Source: JAFGXF01 sp963732595 (GTDB taxonomy: Bacteria > Chloroflexota > Anaerolineae > Anaerolineales > Anaerolineaceae). Taken from it: a stretch of 64,000 bases of DNA. Below, in pieces: positions 26,214-36,707 of the stretch. Within the stretch, counting starts at the first letter, position 1. Each line of letters opens with the position of its first letter. A program made the position numbers and the translations under genes. Location of the stretch: positions 2,418,001-2,482,000 of the forward strand of contig CAVSZZ010000002.1 in NCBI GenBank assembly GCA_963732595.1, in the 5' to 3' direction. A model generated the notes under the pieces. The model ran no database searches. It was not told the DNA's origin and saw only the letters and a list, made by a program, of their open reading frames with translations.

Positions 26214-27183
26214 ATAACCCGGCGTGTGATGTAGCTGGAAAGTTCGATCAAAGCCGATCGATATTCACCGGGATCAATATCTGTTAACAGGGAAGTTGCA
26301 GTGTCGATGTACGCCTCAGCTTCCAGGTGGGCATTTTCAATCGCGTTACTGTTTCTGACTTTCTCAATGATGCTGACCACTGCATCATCTTCAAGACACT
26401 TGCCGTTTTCCAATGCGGCAATTTCGTCATCACCGGGATTGTTTTCAGCATAAATGATCACCGGCAGGGTGACAATTCCCTGGCGCAGGTCATTTCCAAC
26501 GGGTTTACCCAGCTTTGTCGCATCCGCCGTGAAATCCATGATGTCATCCACGATTTGGAAAGCCATCCCAAGCGCAAAACCGAATTTGGCATATTGAACA
26601 TGAATTTGTGTCATCCATCGAACTGATCAATGCAGCTGTTAGAGCCGATGTCTCGAATAGGGAAGCTGTCTTGGCATAAGTTCTGTGAAGATAACTTTGA
26701 CGTTGCTACCGTGCAGTGATTGGTGAATAATTGTTCGATCTCACCATTGACGATCACCGCCAGAGTCTGCGCAAAGACCTTCATGGCTTCCAGTGAGCCG
26801 GTTTCGGCTGCCAGCCTGGCAGCTTTCGCAAACATAAAATCTCCGGTGAGGACAGTGGCGCCCGATGACCACCTGGCGCTCAGCGTGGGGACACCACGGC
26901 GCAGCAGTGCTCCATCGATCAAATCATCATGGACCAAGGTCGCTGTATGTAAAAGTTCGATGGCTGCGGATAGCGTGACCAGGCGCTGCTGTTCACCACC
27001 GAGCGATCGCCCAACCAGTAAGGTTAACGAAGGACGAATACGTTTTCCACCCGAGGCAAGCATGATGCGGGTGGCTGCTTTCAATTCATCCGCCAGTCCA
27101 TCTGCCTGTGCGCGCATCAGGTCTTCGACAAGCAGGAGATCATCTTTAATTGATTCTTGAAAGTTTAGCGTCAATGATTTCAC
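26210..27183 (-). CDS. trans-isoprenyl diphosphate synthase (two frameshifts)
   Basis: A polyprenyl synthetase of about 320 residues that condenses isopentenyl diphosphate with allylic diphosphates, probably to the quinone side chain. The first half has GGKRIRPSLTLL, the first aspartate-rich motif in LVHDDLIDGA and GDFMFAKA; the second half has the second motif in FQIVDDIMDF and the C-terminal helices. The two halves are in different frames: a break near 26700 leads into a middle segment (HRTYAKTASLFETSALTAAL) readable in the third frame, and another near 26615 brings back the last part. All catalytic motifs survive, so consensus error is likely. Confidence 0.83.
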
Positions 27184-27219
27184 CAGTTGAAAAGATTACA
27201 GGCGCTATTATATGTCATT

Positions 27220-27977
27220 TTAGCGCACTGCTCGAGCAGACTGATTGAGACATTCGGCCAGCTTTGATTAGTGTGAGCTGAGATAGGCAGGCTCATTGCG
27301 TTGACCTCGATGGGGAACAGGTGTGATATAGGGTGCATCGGTTTCAAGCAGCAAGCAAGCCGGGTCGACGTACTTCACCATTTCCCGGATTTGGACTGGC
27401 ATTCTTGAAGGTGATACTCCCATTAATACCCATCAGGAAACCTGAAGATACCACCTCGCTTGCCTGAAAACAGTCACCGGAAAAACTGTGGAAAACGCCA
27501 GGGTTTCGGTGGAGGTGGATGGCTGCATCCGGTAGACCGGTTTACCAGGTATGCAGGATGCTGATCAATTCATCAAAGGCATCGCGGCAATGCAGGATAA
27601 CCGGTTTATCGAGCTCGGCTGCCAGGGCTAGTTGCTCCCTTAAGATACTTTGTTGAAAATCCGGAGTGGTGTGATCACGATAATAATCCAGACCGATCTC
27701 GCCGATTGCACAGACGCGGGGATGACGCCGCCAAATCCCAAAGCTCAGCCATGGAATGGTCATTCCAGGCCTCTCCGTTGTTGGGATGGACACCCACCGC
27801 TGCAAAAATTCGAGGCATCAGTTTCCGCAGGCGTTATTGCCCTGCGGGATGATACAAGGTCAACGCCAGGAATGAGAATCCGATTGGATACCGGACTTGC
27901 CAGGCTCTTTCGAGCATGGCCTGACGGTCAAAATCGAAAGGTTCGAGATCGATATGGCAGTGAGTATCCGACAGCAA
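27220..27977 (-). CDS. tatD: TatD-family metal-dependent hydrolase (multiple frameshifts)
   Basis: A TatD-type TIM-barrel nuclease readable in pieces. The start has SDTHCHID, the first metal site, from a TTG at 27977 that lies 6 bases after the phosphohexomutase stop. Then come RILIPGVD, VGVHPN, GEIGLDYYRD, KPVILHCRD, HSFSGD, GFLMGINGSITFKNA and LLLETDAPY. Together these are all the family motifs. At least four single-base shifts separate them; one lies in a run of four C near 27,733. The longest clean piece is 27542-27805. Gene decay cannot be excluded, but the motifs themselves are intact. Confidence 0.78.
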
Positions 27978-27983
27978 GAGCAA

Positions 27984-29407
27984 TTACTTCAATCCGGCAA
28001 TTCGCAAGCCATCATTCAGAATGTCTTTGACTTTATCCTTGTGGGTCGTTTCGCAATAGACGCGCATGATCGGTTCTGTACCGGAAAATCTGATCAACAT
28101 CCATCCGCCATCTTCAAGACTGAATTTGAAACCGTCCGTGGTCAGACAGGTCTGTCACTTTCAAGCCACCAATGGTGGCGGGTTTGGCTGCCAGGATCAT
28201 GGATTCCTTTTCCTTGCGATCGCCTTTGAAATAAGTATCCACACGGTCGTAATAGTGTGCACCCACTTTATCAAAGAGTATCTTTAATAATTCAGAAGGC
28301 TTTTTATTCAAACGGACCATCATATCCAGGAAATAGATACCGGCCAGGATACCATCGCGTTCCGGGACATTTCCGCGGAAGGCATATCCACCGGATTCCT
28401 CACCACCGATCATGGCATCCGTTTCGATCATTTTTGGAGCCACATATTTGAAGCCAACTCCGGTCTGATAGACCGGCACCTTGTATATCGCCCCAAGCTT
28501 TTCCAACATGCTGGTGGTCGACAGGGTTTTGACGATCGGTCCTCTCAGCCCCCGTACCTCGAGCATGTAATACGCCAGAAGGCCAAACGCCTGTAATTGG
28601 TTGATGAACACGCCGTTCTCGTCACCAAAACCACAGCGGTCGGCATCCCCATCAAGGATAAGCAATACGTCAGAGCCGGTTTCCCTGACAGTTTTCAAAC
28701 CGACATCGATATTCGGTTGAATAGGCTCAGGGCGCTTCATTTCCGGGAAGAGCGGATTGCGCTCGGTCATGAATTTCATTGACGGTGGTCTTTCCACCAG
28801 ATAATAACCTGGTGAACCAACCGGCACCATTGCCCCACATGCTGTCGACAGTTACCTTTAAACCGGCATTTTTAATCGGTTCAAGGTCGATCAATTCTTT
28901 CAAATGGGCAATGTAGGCGGGAGCCGGATCGAATTTCACGATGCTGCCATTCTTGATCCCATCATTGATGGCGATCCGTTTGACCAGGTCGCCGGAGTCC
29001 GGAATACTGGCTTCGATATCCAGCAACCCTTGCGGATCGATCGCACCACCACGATGGTCGCGTACTTTATAGCCGTTATCTGTAGGTGGATTATGGGAGG
29101 CGGTAATATTGACAGCACCGGCCGCCTTTTTATTCACGACCGAAAAGGCGATGACTGGCGTGGGGGTGGCATCTTCGGTCAGGTGGACATGAAAGCCGTT
29201 GCCGGCCAGCACTTCAGCTGCAGCAGCGGCAAACCCTTCAGAGGCGAAGCGTTTATCATGACCAACCACGATCCATTCCCCGGCATGTTTCTGATTGAGC
29301 ATATAGGTTGCAAAACCCTGGGTCACACGCCGGACGTTGTCGTAGGTGTAATCTTCGGCGATGACACCGCGCCAGCCGTCCGTACCAAAATGAATCGATT
29401 GAGTCAT
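27984..29407 (-). CDS. phosphoglucomutase/phosphomannomutase family protein (two frameshifts)
   Basis: An alpha-D-phosphohexomutase of about 474 residues. Domain 1 has HFGTDGWRG and the phosphoserine loop TASHNPP; domain 3 has the metal loop DGDADR and GGEESGG; domain 4 ends with RFSGTEP, the phosphate-binding loop. Reading needs a shift near 28768 (EIH...ERNPLFPEMK) and another near 28145, after which the last 50 residues end at TAA 27984-27986. The substrate could be glucose-, mannose- or glucosamine-phosphate; the sequence alone does not decide. tatD follows on the same strand. Confidence 0.86.
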
Positions 29408-29484
29408 GTTTCCTCCAGTGGTAATGATTACGGTAATTATATCAGCAGGGATAGAAATGCTATAATTCCTGGCTGCGGAAAACT

Positions 29485-30544
29485 ATGCCAATTAATAAAC
29501 AGGCTGTTGTCGTAGGTTTGAGCGGAGGCGTGGATAGCGCTGTTTCAGCGGCATTATTGCTGGATCAGGGCTTTGAGGTTATTGGCGTCAGTCTGGGCAT
29601 GTGGCATGCTGTGGGTGTGGATTCTCCATCTTCGGAGTATTACCAGGATGCCCAAAAAGTGGCGGAACATCTGGGCATTCCATGGATATTGGTGGACCGG
29701 CAGGGGAGCTTCAAGGAAGAAGTGGTCGGGTATTACCTGAACAGCCTGAAGGATGGGCAGACACCGAATCCCTGTATCCTGTGCAATAAGATCCTGAAAT
29801 GGCGAAGCCTGATCGAAACTGCCGACTGGTATGGGCGCTGATTTCGTGGCGACCGGACATTATGCGCGTAGGCATGATATCCCGTCCAATCGAACTCCAC
29901 AAAGCCAGAGATAATGAAAAGGACCAATCCTATTTCCTGGCCATGCTGGGCCAACAGGAACTGCGAAGGACGTTGTTTCCACTGGGTGAATTAACGAAAG
30001 AAGATGTACGTAAATTAGCAAAAGCAAAGATGATTCCTGTGGCAAATCGGAAGGAAAGCCAGGATCTATGTTTTCTGGGCAAGTTCGATCAGCATGAATT
30101 TATATTTCAGTTTGCTCCTGAGATACTCGAAACCCGGTGAGATCGTGCATAAAGATGGCCGTGTCCTGGGTGAGCATAGCGGTCTGGCAAATTATACGGA
30201 GGGGCAGCGCAAGGGCATCCAGATCGCATTTTCTGAACCGCTCTATGTGGTCGAAAAGGATTCCCGGAACAACCGGCTGATCGTGGGGGAAAAGGAATAT
30301 CTGGGAAGAGACGAGTTTAACCGCCCGGGATGTTAACTGGATCAGCGGAAAGGCACCTGCTAAAGCCTTTAAGGCGGTTGTGAGAATCCGCTACCGGGCA
30401 GCCGGGCAGGATGCTGAGATCCAGGCAGGTCTGGATGGTAAACTGACCGTACAATTTAAGGAGCCGGTGCGGGATATCACTCCCGGGCAGGCACTGGTCA
30501 TGTACCAGGCCGACAATTGTCTTGGGATGGGCTTTATCGAATGA
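29485..30544 (+). CDS. mnmA: tRNA-specific 2-thiouridylase (several frameshifts)
   Basis: MnmA thiolates U34 of Lys, Glu and Gln tRNAs. The PP-loop GLSGGVDSAV lies at residues 10-19, the first catalytic cysteine in NPCILCN and the second in SQDLCFLG. The C-terminal barrel has HSGLANYTEGQRKG and closes with GQALVMY...GMGFIE. The pieces lie in different frames, with breaks near 29835, 29885, 30115 and 30325; the reading ends at TGA 30542-30544. All key residues are present, so consensus error is the simplest account. The upstream pgm is divergent. Confidence 0.85.
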
Positions 30545-30556
30545 TACAATAATGCC

Positions 30557-30838
30557 ATGACTTTATCTGCTTACCTGATCAGTCTCATCTTTGCCACCGT
30601 CCTTGGTTTACTATTCCATGTGATCGTGGGTGGCCGTGGATGGCGCATCCTGTTTTTCATCCTGTGCAGTATCCTGGGATTCTTCCTGGGGAATCTAATC
30701 GGTGGTGCCGTAAACTGGAAATGGTTGAATGTTGGACCGGTGCATGCGATTCCGGCCACCCTGGGGGCAATTGGCATCCTGCTGCTCGGTCGTTGGCTTG
30801 GCACAAGTCCAGAAAAGTCCCTGAGTAAGGAACATTGA
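30557..30838 (+). CDS. small integral membrane protein
   Basis: A 93-residue protein with three hydrophobic segments (residues about 5-23, 29-48 and 62-80) and a charged C-terminus. Gly-rich segments (GFFLGNLIGG) suggest a tightly packed helical bundle similar to GlsB/YeaQ-type proteins, but I cannot name a family. It follows mnmA by 12 bases and may be co-transcribed. It ends just before the shared terminator at 30849. Confidence 0.65.
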   Translation: MTLSAYLISLIFATVLGLLFHVIVGGRGWRILFFILCSILGFFLGNLIGGAVNWKWLNVGPVHAIPATLGAIGILLLGRWLGTSPEKSLSKEH

Positions 30839-30848
30839 ACAATTAAAA

Positions 30849-30873
30849 AACCCCTTCCAGATCGGAAGGGGTT
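30849..30873. terminator. bidirectional intrinsic terminator
   Basis: A 10-bp stem (AACCCCTTCC/GGAAGGGGTT) with a 5-base loop. The minus strand continues TTTTTTAATT, so it is a strong terminator for the cold-shock gene; the plus side is weaker. Confidence 0.85.
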
Positions 30874-30898
30874 GGTTGTTTTAGTTGTATTTTTATTA

Positions 30899-31111
30899 TT
30901 ATTCGATAACTGTCACCTGTGCTGCCTGCATTCCTTTTGGACCCTCTTCAACAGAGAATTCAACTTTTTGACCTTGAACAAGGTTTTTAAAACCCTCGCT
31001 CGCGATCGCCGAATAGTGCACGAAGACATCCGCTTCACCTTCGCGCTGGATGAAGCCGAAGCCTTTGCTCGTGTTGAACCATTTTACGGTTCCGACAAAA
31101 CGCTCACTCAT
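30899..31111 (-). CDS. cold-shock protein, CspA family
   Basis: A 70-residue single cold-shock domain with both RNA-binding motifs: KGFGFIQ (RNP1) near residue 16 and DVFVHY (RNP2) near residue 28. Such proteins bind single-stranded RNA, melt hairpins and can prevent transcription termination. AAGGAGGAG lies ahead of the ATG. Its own leader contains a terminator-like hairpin (next entry), which suggests self-control. Confidence 0.95.
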   Translation of the reverse strand: MSERFVGTVKWFNTSKGFGFIQREGEADVFVHYSAIASEGFKNLVQGQKVEFSVEEGPKGMQAAQVTVIE

Positions 31112-31134
31112 ACTACTGCTCCTCCTTTGGTACT

Positions 31135-31189
31135 CCAGTCAAGACTGGAAAAACAAAAACCGGCCTTCAAGAACGCCTGATAGGCCGGT
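31135..31189 (-). promoter_or_regulatory. cold-shock gene leader: attenuator-like hairpin plus SD-proximal hairpin
   Basis: On the minus strand an 8-bp stem (ACCGGCCT at 31189-31182 with AGGCCGGT at 31166-31159, 15-base loop) is followed by TTTTGTTTTT, the form of an intrinsic terminator. A second hairpin (CCAGTC/GACTGG, 31135-31148) sits between it and the ribosome binding site. Because the only good promoter is upstream of the first hairpin, it lies inside the leader of the gene rather than behind an earlier one. Confidence 0.65.
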
Positions 31190-31201
31190 ATGACGAAACT
31201 A

Positions 31202-31229
31202 TTAATATAAGAGCAAGAACATTAATCAA
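31202..31229 (-). promoter_or_regulatory. probable cold-shock gene promoter
   Basis: TTGATT (31229-31224), a 16-base spacer and TATTAA (31207-31202) on the minus strand, with transcription expected to start near 31195, just before the hairpin. Confidence 0.55.
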
Positions 31230-31301
31230 ATTTTAATATAGATGCCGTGAGGCGTCAAGATAACTAAAAATAGAAGCTCAGGGCACGAAATCAAGACAAA
31301 T

Positions 31302-33795
31302 TTAGCCGGGAGTGCGCGGTGATTTCCTCTTTTTGGATTCGAGCAAGGCATTTTGCAGAACGTCCCTGACATCATCCACCAGGATGAATTCCATGGAGCT
31401 TCTTGACACTCTCAGGCAGATCATCCAGGTCATCCTTGTTGCGTTTGGGTAATATGATGCGTTTCAGACCGGATCGATGCGCTGCAAGCACTTTCTCCTT
31501 GATGCCACCAACAGGCAGTACCTGGCCACGCAGGGTGATCTCACCGGTCATGCCGGTATCATGCCGGACGGGTTGCTGGCGTAATAGGGAGGTCAGGGCA
31601 GTCACCATGGTGACACCCGCAGAGGGACCATCTTTCGGTTGGGCACCGGCCGGAACATGGAGATGGATATCGGATTCTGCGAAGATCGTCTCCGGGATCC
31701 CGAGGTCTTTGGCATGTGATCGCACATAAGATAGACCTGCCTGGGCAGACTCCTGCATGACATTCCCGATGGAGCCGGTGATCATGAATCCTTTGCTGCC
31801 GGGCATGCGGGTCGCCTCAACAAAGAGGATATCCCCGCCGTATGCGGTCCAGGCCAGGCCGGTCGCCACCCCAGGCAGGGAGGTGCGCATCGAAATCTCC
31901 TGGGAGCCTTTAAACATCGGGCTGCCCAGTTCCTCGCGGATATACTCAGGCGTAACCGTCGCCTGGGTAAACTTACCTTCGCTGATCGATGTGGCCAGTT
32001 TACGAAAGATGCTGCCGATCTGCCGTTCAAGGTTCCGTACACCGGCTTCCTGGGTGTAATTGCGGATGATCTGATGAATGGCGGCCGCGGTGAATTTAAC
32101 CTCGCGCTCCCTCAATCCATTCTCACGCAATTGACGCGGTATCAGGTATTGGCGGGCAATGTGATATTTCTCTTCCTCGGTGTAGCCGGCGATTTGGATG
32201 ACTTCCATGCGATCCAACAGTGGCGGAGGGATCGTTTCAAGGCTGTTGGCTGTGGTGATGAACATCACCTGGGAAAGATCGAAGGCAACCTCCAGATAAT
32301 GATCGCGGAATTCACGATTCTGTTCAGGATCCAGGACTTCCAGCAGGGCTGAAGCCGGATCTCCCGAAAAATCGAATTTCAATTTATCGATCTCATCCAG
32401 CATGAAGACCGGATTGTGGCTTTCCACCCGTCGCATCGATTGCAGGATACGGCCGGGCATGGCTCCGATATAGGTGCGACGGTGTCCGCGAATCTCTGCC
32501 TCATCCCGGACGCCGCCAAGAGAAATCCGGATGAATTTGCGGTTCATGGCGCGAGCAATGGATTGACCCAGGGAGGTCTTGCCAACCCCTGGCGGGCCGA
32601 TGAAGCACAGAATCACCCCTTCGCGGATCTTGCGGATCTCGTCCTTCTTGCGACGGACCGGATCGGATTTCCGATCCTGACGCAGCTTTCTGACCGCCAG
32701 GTATTCGAGGATGCGGGATTTGACATCCTTCAAGCCGTAATGATCGGTATCCAACACTTCCCGGGCATGCGCGATATCCAGGTTATCGGGTGTATTGTTG
32801 GACCAGGGCAGCGAAACCAGCCAATCCAGGTAGGTGCGGATGACGCCATACTCGGCGGCGGCAGTCGGCAGGCGCGAGAGACGATCCAATTCCCGGCGTG
32901 ATTGTTTGGTCGCCTCATCGGACATGTGGGTGGTTTCGATGCGTGCACGGAACTCCTCGATATCCGCTGTCTGCTCATCACCCTCACCGAGCTCATCCTG
33001 GATGGCTTTTAATTGCTCTCGCAGGAAATACTCGCGCTGGGTCTTCTCCATCTCCGAACGTGCTTCATTCTGTATCTTCTGACCGAGCTCAAGTACTTCA
33101 CGCTCGCGGGTCAGGATGGTCACCAGCCGCTGAAGCTTGGCGCTGACCTTGTCGATCTCGAGGATGGATTGTGCATCCTTAAGTTCCATGCGTTGAAAGT
33201 TTGAGATCGTATAGACCGTTTGAAGTGCATCGGTGTAGGTGGAGACGGTTGTCACCAGTTCACGCGGCAGGGTCGGGATTAGATCTGCAATGCGTTCGAA
33301 CTGGTCGCGCGCATTGCGTGCCAGCGCATCAACCTGAAGGTTGCTTTCATGGATCTCCGGCCGGTATTGAATGCGGGCGCGGAAGTAGGGATCCTCCTGG
33401 ATGTATTCTTCAGTGGCAAAGCGGGCCATGCCCTGAACCAGGATACGGATGGTGCCATCCGGAGCGCGGAAGAGCCGGTGGATGGATCCAACCGTACCGA
33501 TCTTGTACATCTCCTTAATGGATGGATTCTCGAGTTCGGCATTCCGCGACGCCACCAGGCCGACCAGCTTGTTATTGGCGATCACATCATCGATCAGTTT
33601 GATCGAGCGCGGCTGGCCGATCGTGAGCGGGACAATGGTTTGGGGATAGACGACCACGCCTCGCAGCGGAAGGATGGCCACTTCATCCGGAAAGTTCTTC
33701 AGGGCCTTATCCAGGTTGTAGCTGATATCAAAGGTCAGATCATCCGGGTCCATCGGATTGAGCGGGGAATTCTTGGGTTCGTGATTGTTTTCCAT
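31302..33795 (-). CDS. lon: ATP-dependent protease Lon (copy 2; one frameshift near the C-terminus)
   Basis: A second LonA, about 830 residues when repaired. It has the N-terminal PLRGVVVYPQTIVPLTIG segment, a coiled-coil linker, Walker A GPPGVGKTS, FMLDEIDK, the catalytic serine in KDGPSAG and the GGIKEKVLAA lysine region. The frame ends early at 31372; one base change near 31400 gives EFILVDDVRDVLQNALLE, the normal end, with TAA at 31302-31304. It differs from copy 1 in its linker insert and lies 19 bases downstream of the hsp20 gene, so it may be the stress-induced copy (inference). Confidence 0.93.
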
Positions 33796-33813
33796 ATATT
33801 TTGCATCGATCCA

Positions 33814-34224
33814 TTAAGTACGGGAGGGGTTTGCTTTTGGGATTGTGATGGTGAGAAAGCCGTCCCGATAATCGGCAACAACCTGACCGGTCTCGACCGC
33901 CTGGGGTAGATCCACTTCACTCTCGAATTCGCCGGATGGGATCTCCATGCGGTGATAACAGCCCTGATTGCGAATTTCAGGGCGAATGCCGCTGATCACC
34001 ACCCGCCGGGATTCGATCTGGATGGCAAAAGCGGCCTGGTCCATGCCGGCGATCTCGATGCGAATGATCAGGCGGTCGTCTGTTTCGATCACATCAGTGG
34101 GCGGTGACCAGGCATGCGGTTTGAGATTCCTTTGACGCTGGGACTGGTTCACCGTAAAGTATTCAAGATATTCCGATTCCGAATGAATTAAGTGAATGGG
34201 AGCAGTTTGAAGTTCACCGTTCAT
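33814..34224 (-). CDS. Hsp20/alpha-crystallin small heat-shock protein
   Basis: A 136-residue small heat-shock protein. An N-terminal tail precedes the alpha-crystallin domain (PPTDVIETDDRLIIRIEIAGMD... through DGFLTITIPKA), and the chaperone beta strands are complete. The C-terminal IPKANPSR gives a weak IxI/V-like tail. These proteins hold unfolding proteins for refolding or proteolysis. Pairing with lon2 on one transcript fits a hold-or-degrade pair. AGAAAG precedes the ATG at 34224. Confidence 0.9.
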   Translation of the reverse strand: MNGELQTAPIHLIHSESEYLEYFTVNQSQRQRNLKPHAWSPPTDVIETDDRLIIRIEIAGMDQAAFAIQIESRRVVISGIRPEIRNQGCYHRMEIPSGEFESEVDLPQAVETGQVVADYRDGFLTITIPKANPSRT

Positions 34225-34312
34225 AGCTTTCTCCGTGATTGAAGACAGTGTGATTTATCAGCTTCTTTATATCATAATTCATTTATCGGAGAGTCGGGAT
34301 TAATAAATGGTT

Positions 34313-34403
34313 GGCGCCCCTGGTGGGAGTCTGACCACTCTGTGCCCCTTCGGGGTGGCCTCGCTCCGCGAGTCCAGCACTTCGGAACTTACAACCATCG
34401 GAT
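34313..34403 (-). repeat. decayed tRNA-Arg copy A (3' end plus inner segment)
   Basis: Bases 34313-34331 repeat exactly the 3' end of the intact tRNA-Arg (34426-34444), and 34391-34403 repeat its T-arm/variable segment (34451-34463). About 59 unrelated bases with small GC-rich hairpins separate the two. The 5' half is absent. Confidence 0.8.
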
Positions 34404-34427
34404 GTAAGATTAAGTACGTGAGCCAGG

Positions 34428-34500
34428 CGCCCCTGGTGGGAGTCGAACCCACAACCATCGGATTAGAAGTCCGGTGCTCTATCCATTGAGCTACAGGGGC
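34428..34500 (-). tRNA. tRNA-Arg (anticodon TCT)
   Basis: A 73-base cloverleaf with acceptor GCCCCTG/CAGGGGC, D arm GCTC/GAGC, anticodon loop CTTCTAA (TCT) and T-loop GGGTTCGACTCCC. The CCA is not encoded. Partial copies lie on both sides. Confidence 0.96.
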
Positions 34501-34543
34501 GTGTACGGCAGAGATTTTACCATAAGGGGGGAAGGGTTTTGAT

Positions 34544-34615
34544 CAACCATCGGACGGGTGCACCCGTTCTAAGGGGGTTAGAGGTCCGGTGCTCTATCCA
34601 TTGAGCTACAGGGGC
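34544..34615 (-). repeat. decayed tRNA-Arg copy C (5' half)
   Basis: Bases 34578-34615 match the 5' half of the tRNA-Arg (34463-34500) at 37 of 38 positions; the one change puts C at universally conserved U33. A short CAACCATCGGA tract (34544-34554) matches its T-arm side. In between is a palindrome ACGGGTGCACCCGT in place of the anticodon 3' strand and T arm, so it cannot fold as a tRNA. Confidence 0.8.
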
Positions 34616-34625
34616 AGGTTTTTAC

Positions 34626-35052
34626 TTATTGACCGGACGAATGCCTTTGTAGACCTTTAATACCGGCCAGTGTCCGGATGATGGTCTCAGCCGGACGATG
34701 TATTTTTTCAGAAATCTCGATCGGCGTCATGGGGGTGTTGTCATTGGCGATAAAGAGCCGAAAAACACCATCCACCAGGGAGGTATGATCGGTGACAAAA
34801 TCTTCCTGCTTCGAGCAATGGCTGATCAAGGCATGCTGCAGGGCATTCACCGAACGCACCTCTGCCGTCTCGGGATCGACCGAATCGACCATGTCGTCCG
34901 GAGAGAGACCTGTCAAAAGCCTCCTGGTGAGTCTGGCAAAGGCAGCTCATCAGGTAGACCTTCCAATCATTGTCGTTCTGCTGCCACCATTCAAAGTCGA
35001 TGTGGAAGGGTGTATCAAGGGTGGGTTTGACCAGGCTGTGACGCTGTTCCAC
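34626..35052 (-). CDS. hypothetical protein (one frameshift)
   Basis: About 142 residues when repaired. The first part reads EFWW-like (HIDFEWWQQNDNDWKVYLMSCLC), the second LTGLSPDDMVDSVDPETAEVRSVNALQHAL and a helical C-terminus with a winged-helix look (MTPIEISEKIHRPAETIIRTL). A shift near 34920 separates them. The GTG start overlaps the stop of the larger upstream gene by one base, so they are translationally coupled. I do not recognise a family; the C-terminal part suggests DNA or nucleotide binding (inference). Confidence 0.6.
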
Positions 35053-36639
35053 TATCCACTCTCCTCATCGCCTTCGGAAATACGGAAGTAATAATCACCC
35101 ACGTATTTGATCTGGGGGTTGTCCACCAGCGAGGACAGGATCGGGGTGACCGGCAGTCGTTTGACTGATATTGATGGCTGAATAGAGTTCCTGGGCATGC
35201 ACGTGGCCCTGTGGATTGAGCTTGGCCAGGTTGCGCAGGGTGTTGATGATCAGGTTATCGGGAGAGCCTCTTTGTTTGGCAGGTGCGTTCCAAAGGGCAT
35301 CCAGCGCATCAACATCCGGGATCAGAATGGACATCCGTTCATCGTAAGTGGCCGTAACCGGTTGCTTTAAGAGCGCAAATACGATACCGCCATCTGCACC
35401 AATCAGTGCCGTGCGGATCCACTCCCGGTTCGAACGCGATTTTTCCGTGCGAATGACCACTTCACCTGGCGTATTACCACGGCGAATATGGACCAGACTG
35501 CCGGGTATCAGACCTTCAGACTTGTAAAAAGCCTCTAATCCATAGAGATACTTTCCGGGGCGTACAACCCACCCGGTGAAACGATCCTGATTGTTGCCAT
35601 TGATAAAGGTGAATTGAACGCGGGGCGATTCGAGTGCCGTGGGGAAAATGCAGGCATTCAGATAATTCAAAGGCAGTGTCCCTGAACGCCAGTGCGGGTA
35701 TAGAAGTGGAATGACAATCTCTTCCCCATGAATTTGATCGCTGCCACACTCGTCCAGCTCATCTGCCATGCGCATGCACAGGGATTTCATCTCTTCTGAC
35801 AGGTTTGCTGAATCCGCATCGGTGGGAACGTAACGCAACCAGAGGGGTGTTTCGCGCACCTGTTCCGGTTCGCAGCGATGCAGGTACCATACGACTTCAC
35901 CGGAAGGACCTACCTCGTCGAAGCGTTGATCTTCCTGAAGTGCGTAGTTTAAGGAGAATTCCAGCAGTTTTGTGCTCACGTCACTGGTCAACTCGACCTG
36001 TTTTTGCAGCTCGCTGGTTGCCAGGGGACCACCGTTGGCCATATCCAGAGTCGCCTCGGCCAGATTAAGATGACCGGCATTCACATCCACCAGCAAAGAC
36101 CTGGGGAACCAGCGCCCGGCGATGCGGACGAGATCTGAGGAGTCGTTCAACGCCTCCTGAAGTGCCGCTGATAAGGGTTCTGCATACCTAGAGAGCACAG
36201 AAGCAGCATCCAGGTTTTCATCTCCATCAGATGACGTGGGAAGATCATTCAATGAATGTGCCTCAAGTCCGGCTGCCAGGGAATGGTGGCTGCCATCCTC
36301 GAGGTCGACCTCGATCACTTCAAATACGGAAAACTCCGGATTATTTCCCGGACGACTGGAAAGCACTTTACCTTTTTGGCCATCGAACTGGGGAAAACTG
36401 AGTGAATCACCGGACTGATAATGCTCTTTGGGTAAATAGAGCTTGCCGGCCGATTTCCTTTTTTCTGCGAGTTTGCTTTTTTCACGAGTGATGCGGTCCT
36501 GAACCAGTTCGGCTAGAAGTTCGGCGGTGGTCAGAGGTGTTTCGCACTCCAGCAAATGATTAAAAAGAAAAGACAGGTCTTCGGGGGAGGTTGTAAAATT
36601 ATCCCAATATGATTCTGGAAGTGAGGTGTGTGAATACAT
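35052..36639 (-). CDS. large hypothetical protein (frameshift near the end)
   Basis: About 529 residues when repaired. It begins with helical segments resembling a winged-helix region (ETPLTTAELLAELVQDRI), followed by an acidic middle, and then a beta-rich part (VQFTFINGNNQDRFTGWVV, then a SLVHIRRGNTPGEVVI stretch). No catalytic motif is obvious. The frame breaks near 35165; the repaired end reads KYVGDYYFRISEGDEESG with TAG at 35052-35054. It is coupled to the small downstream gene and follows the membrane protein at 36.7-37.4 kb on the same strand. I know no name for it. Confidence 0.6.
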
Positions 36640-36707
36640 GCTGCCTGTTGGTACCGTTTAATTTACTGGAGAATTATTATACTCCAGCTTGAAAAGAAGA
36701 AAAATAA

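Noticed and set aside
34578..34615. A second functional tRNA-Arg
   Set aside because: Position 33 is C, the anticodon 3' strand does not pair and the T arm is replaced by an unrelated palindrome.
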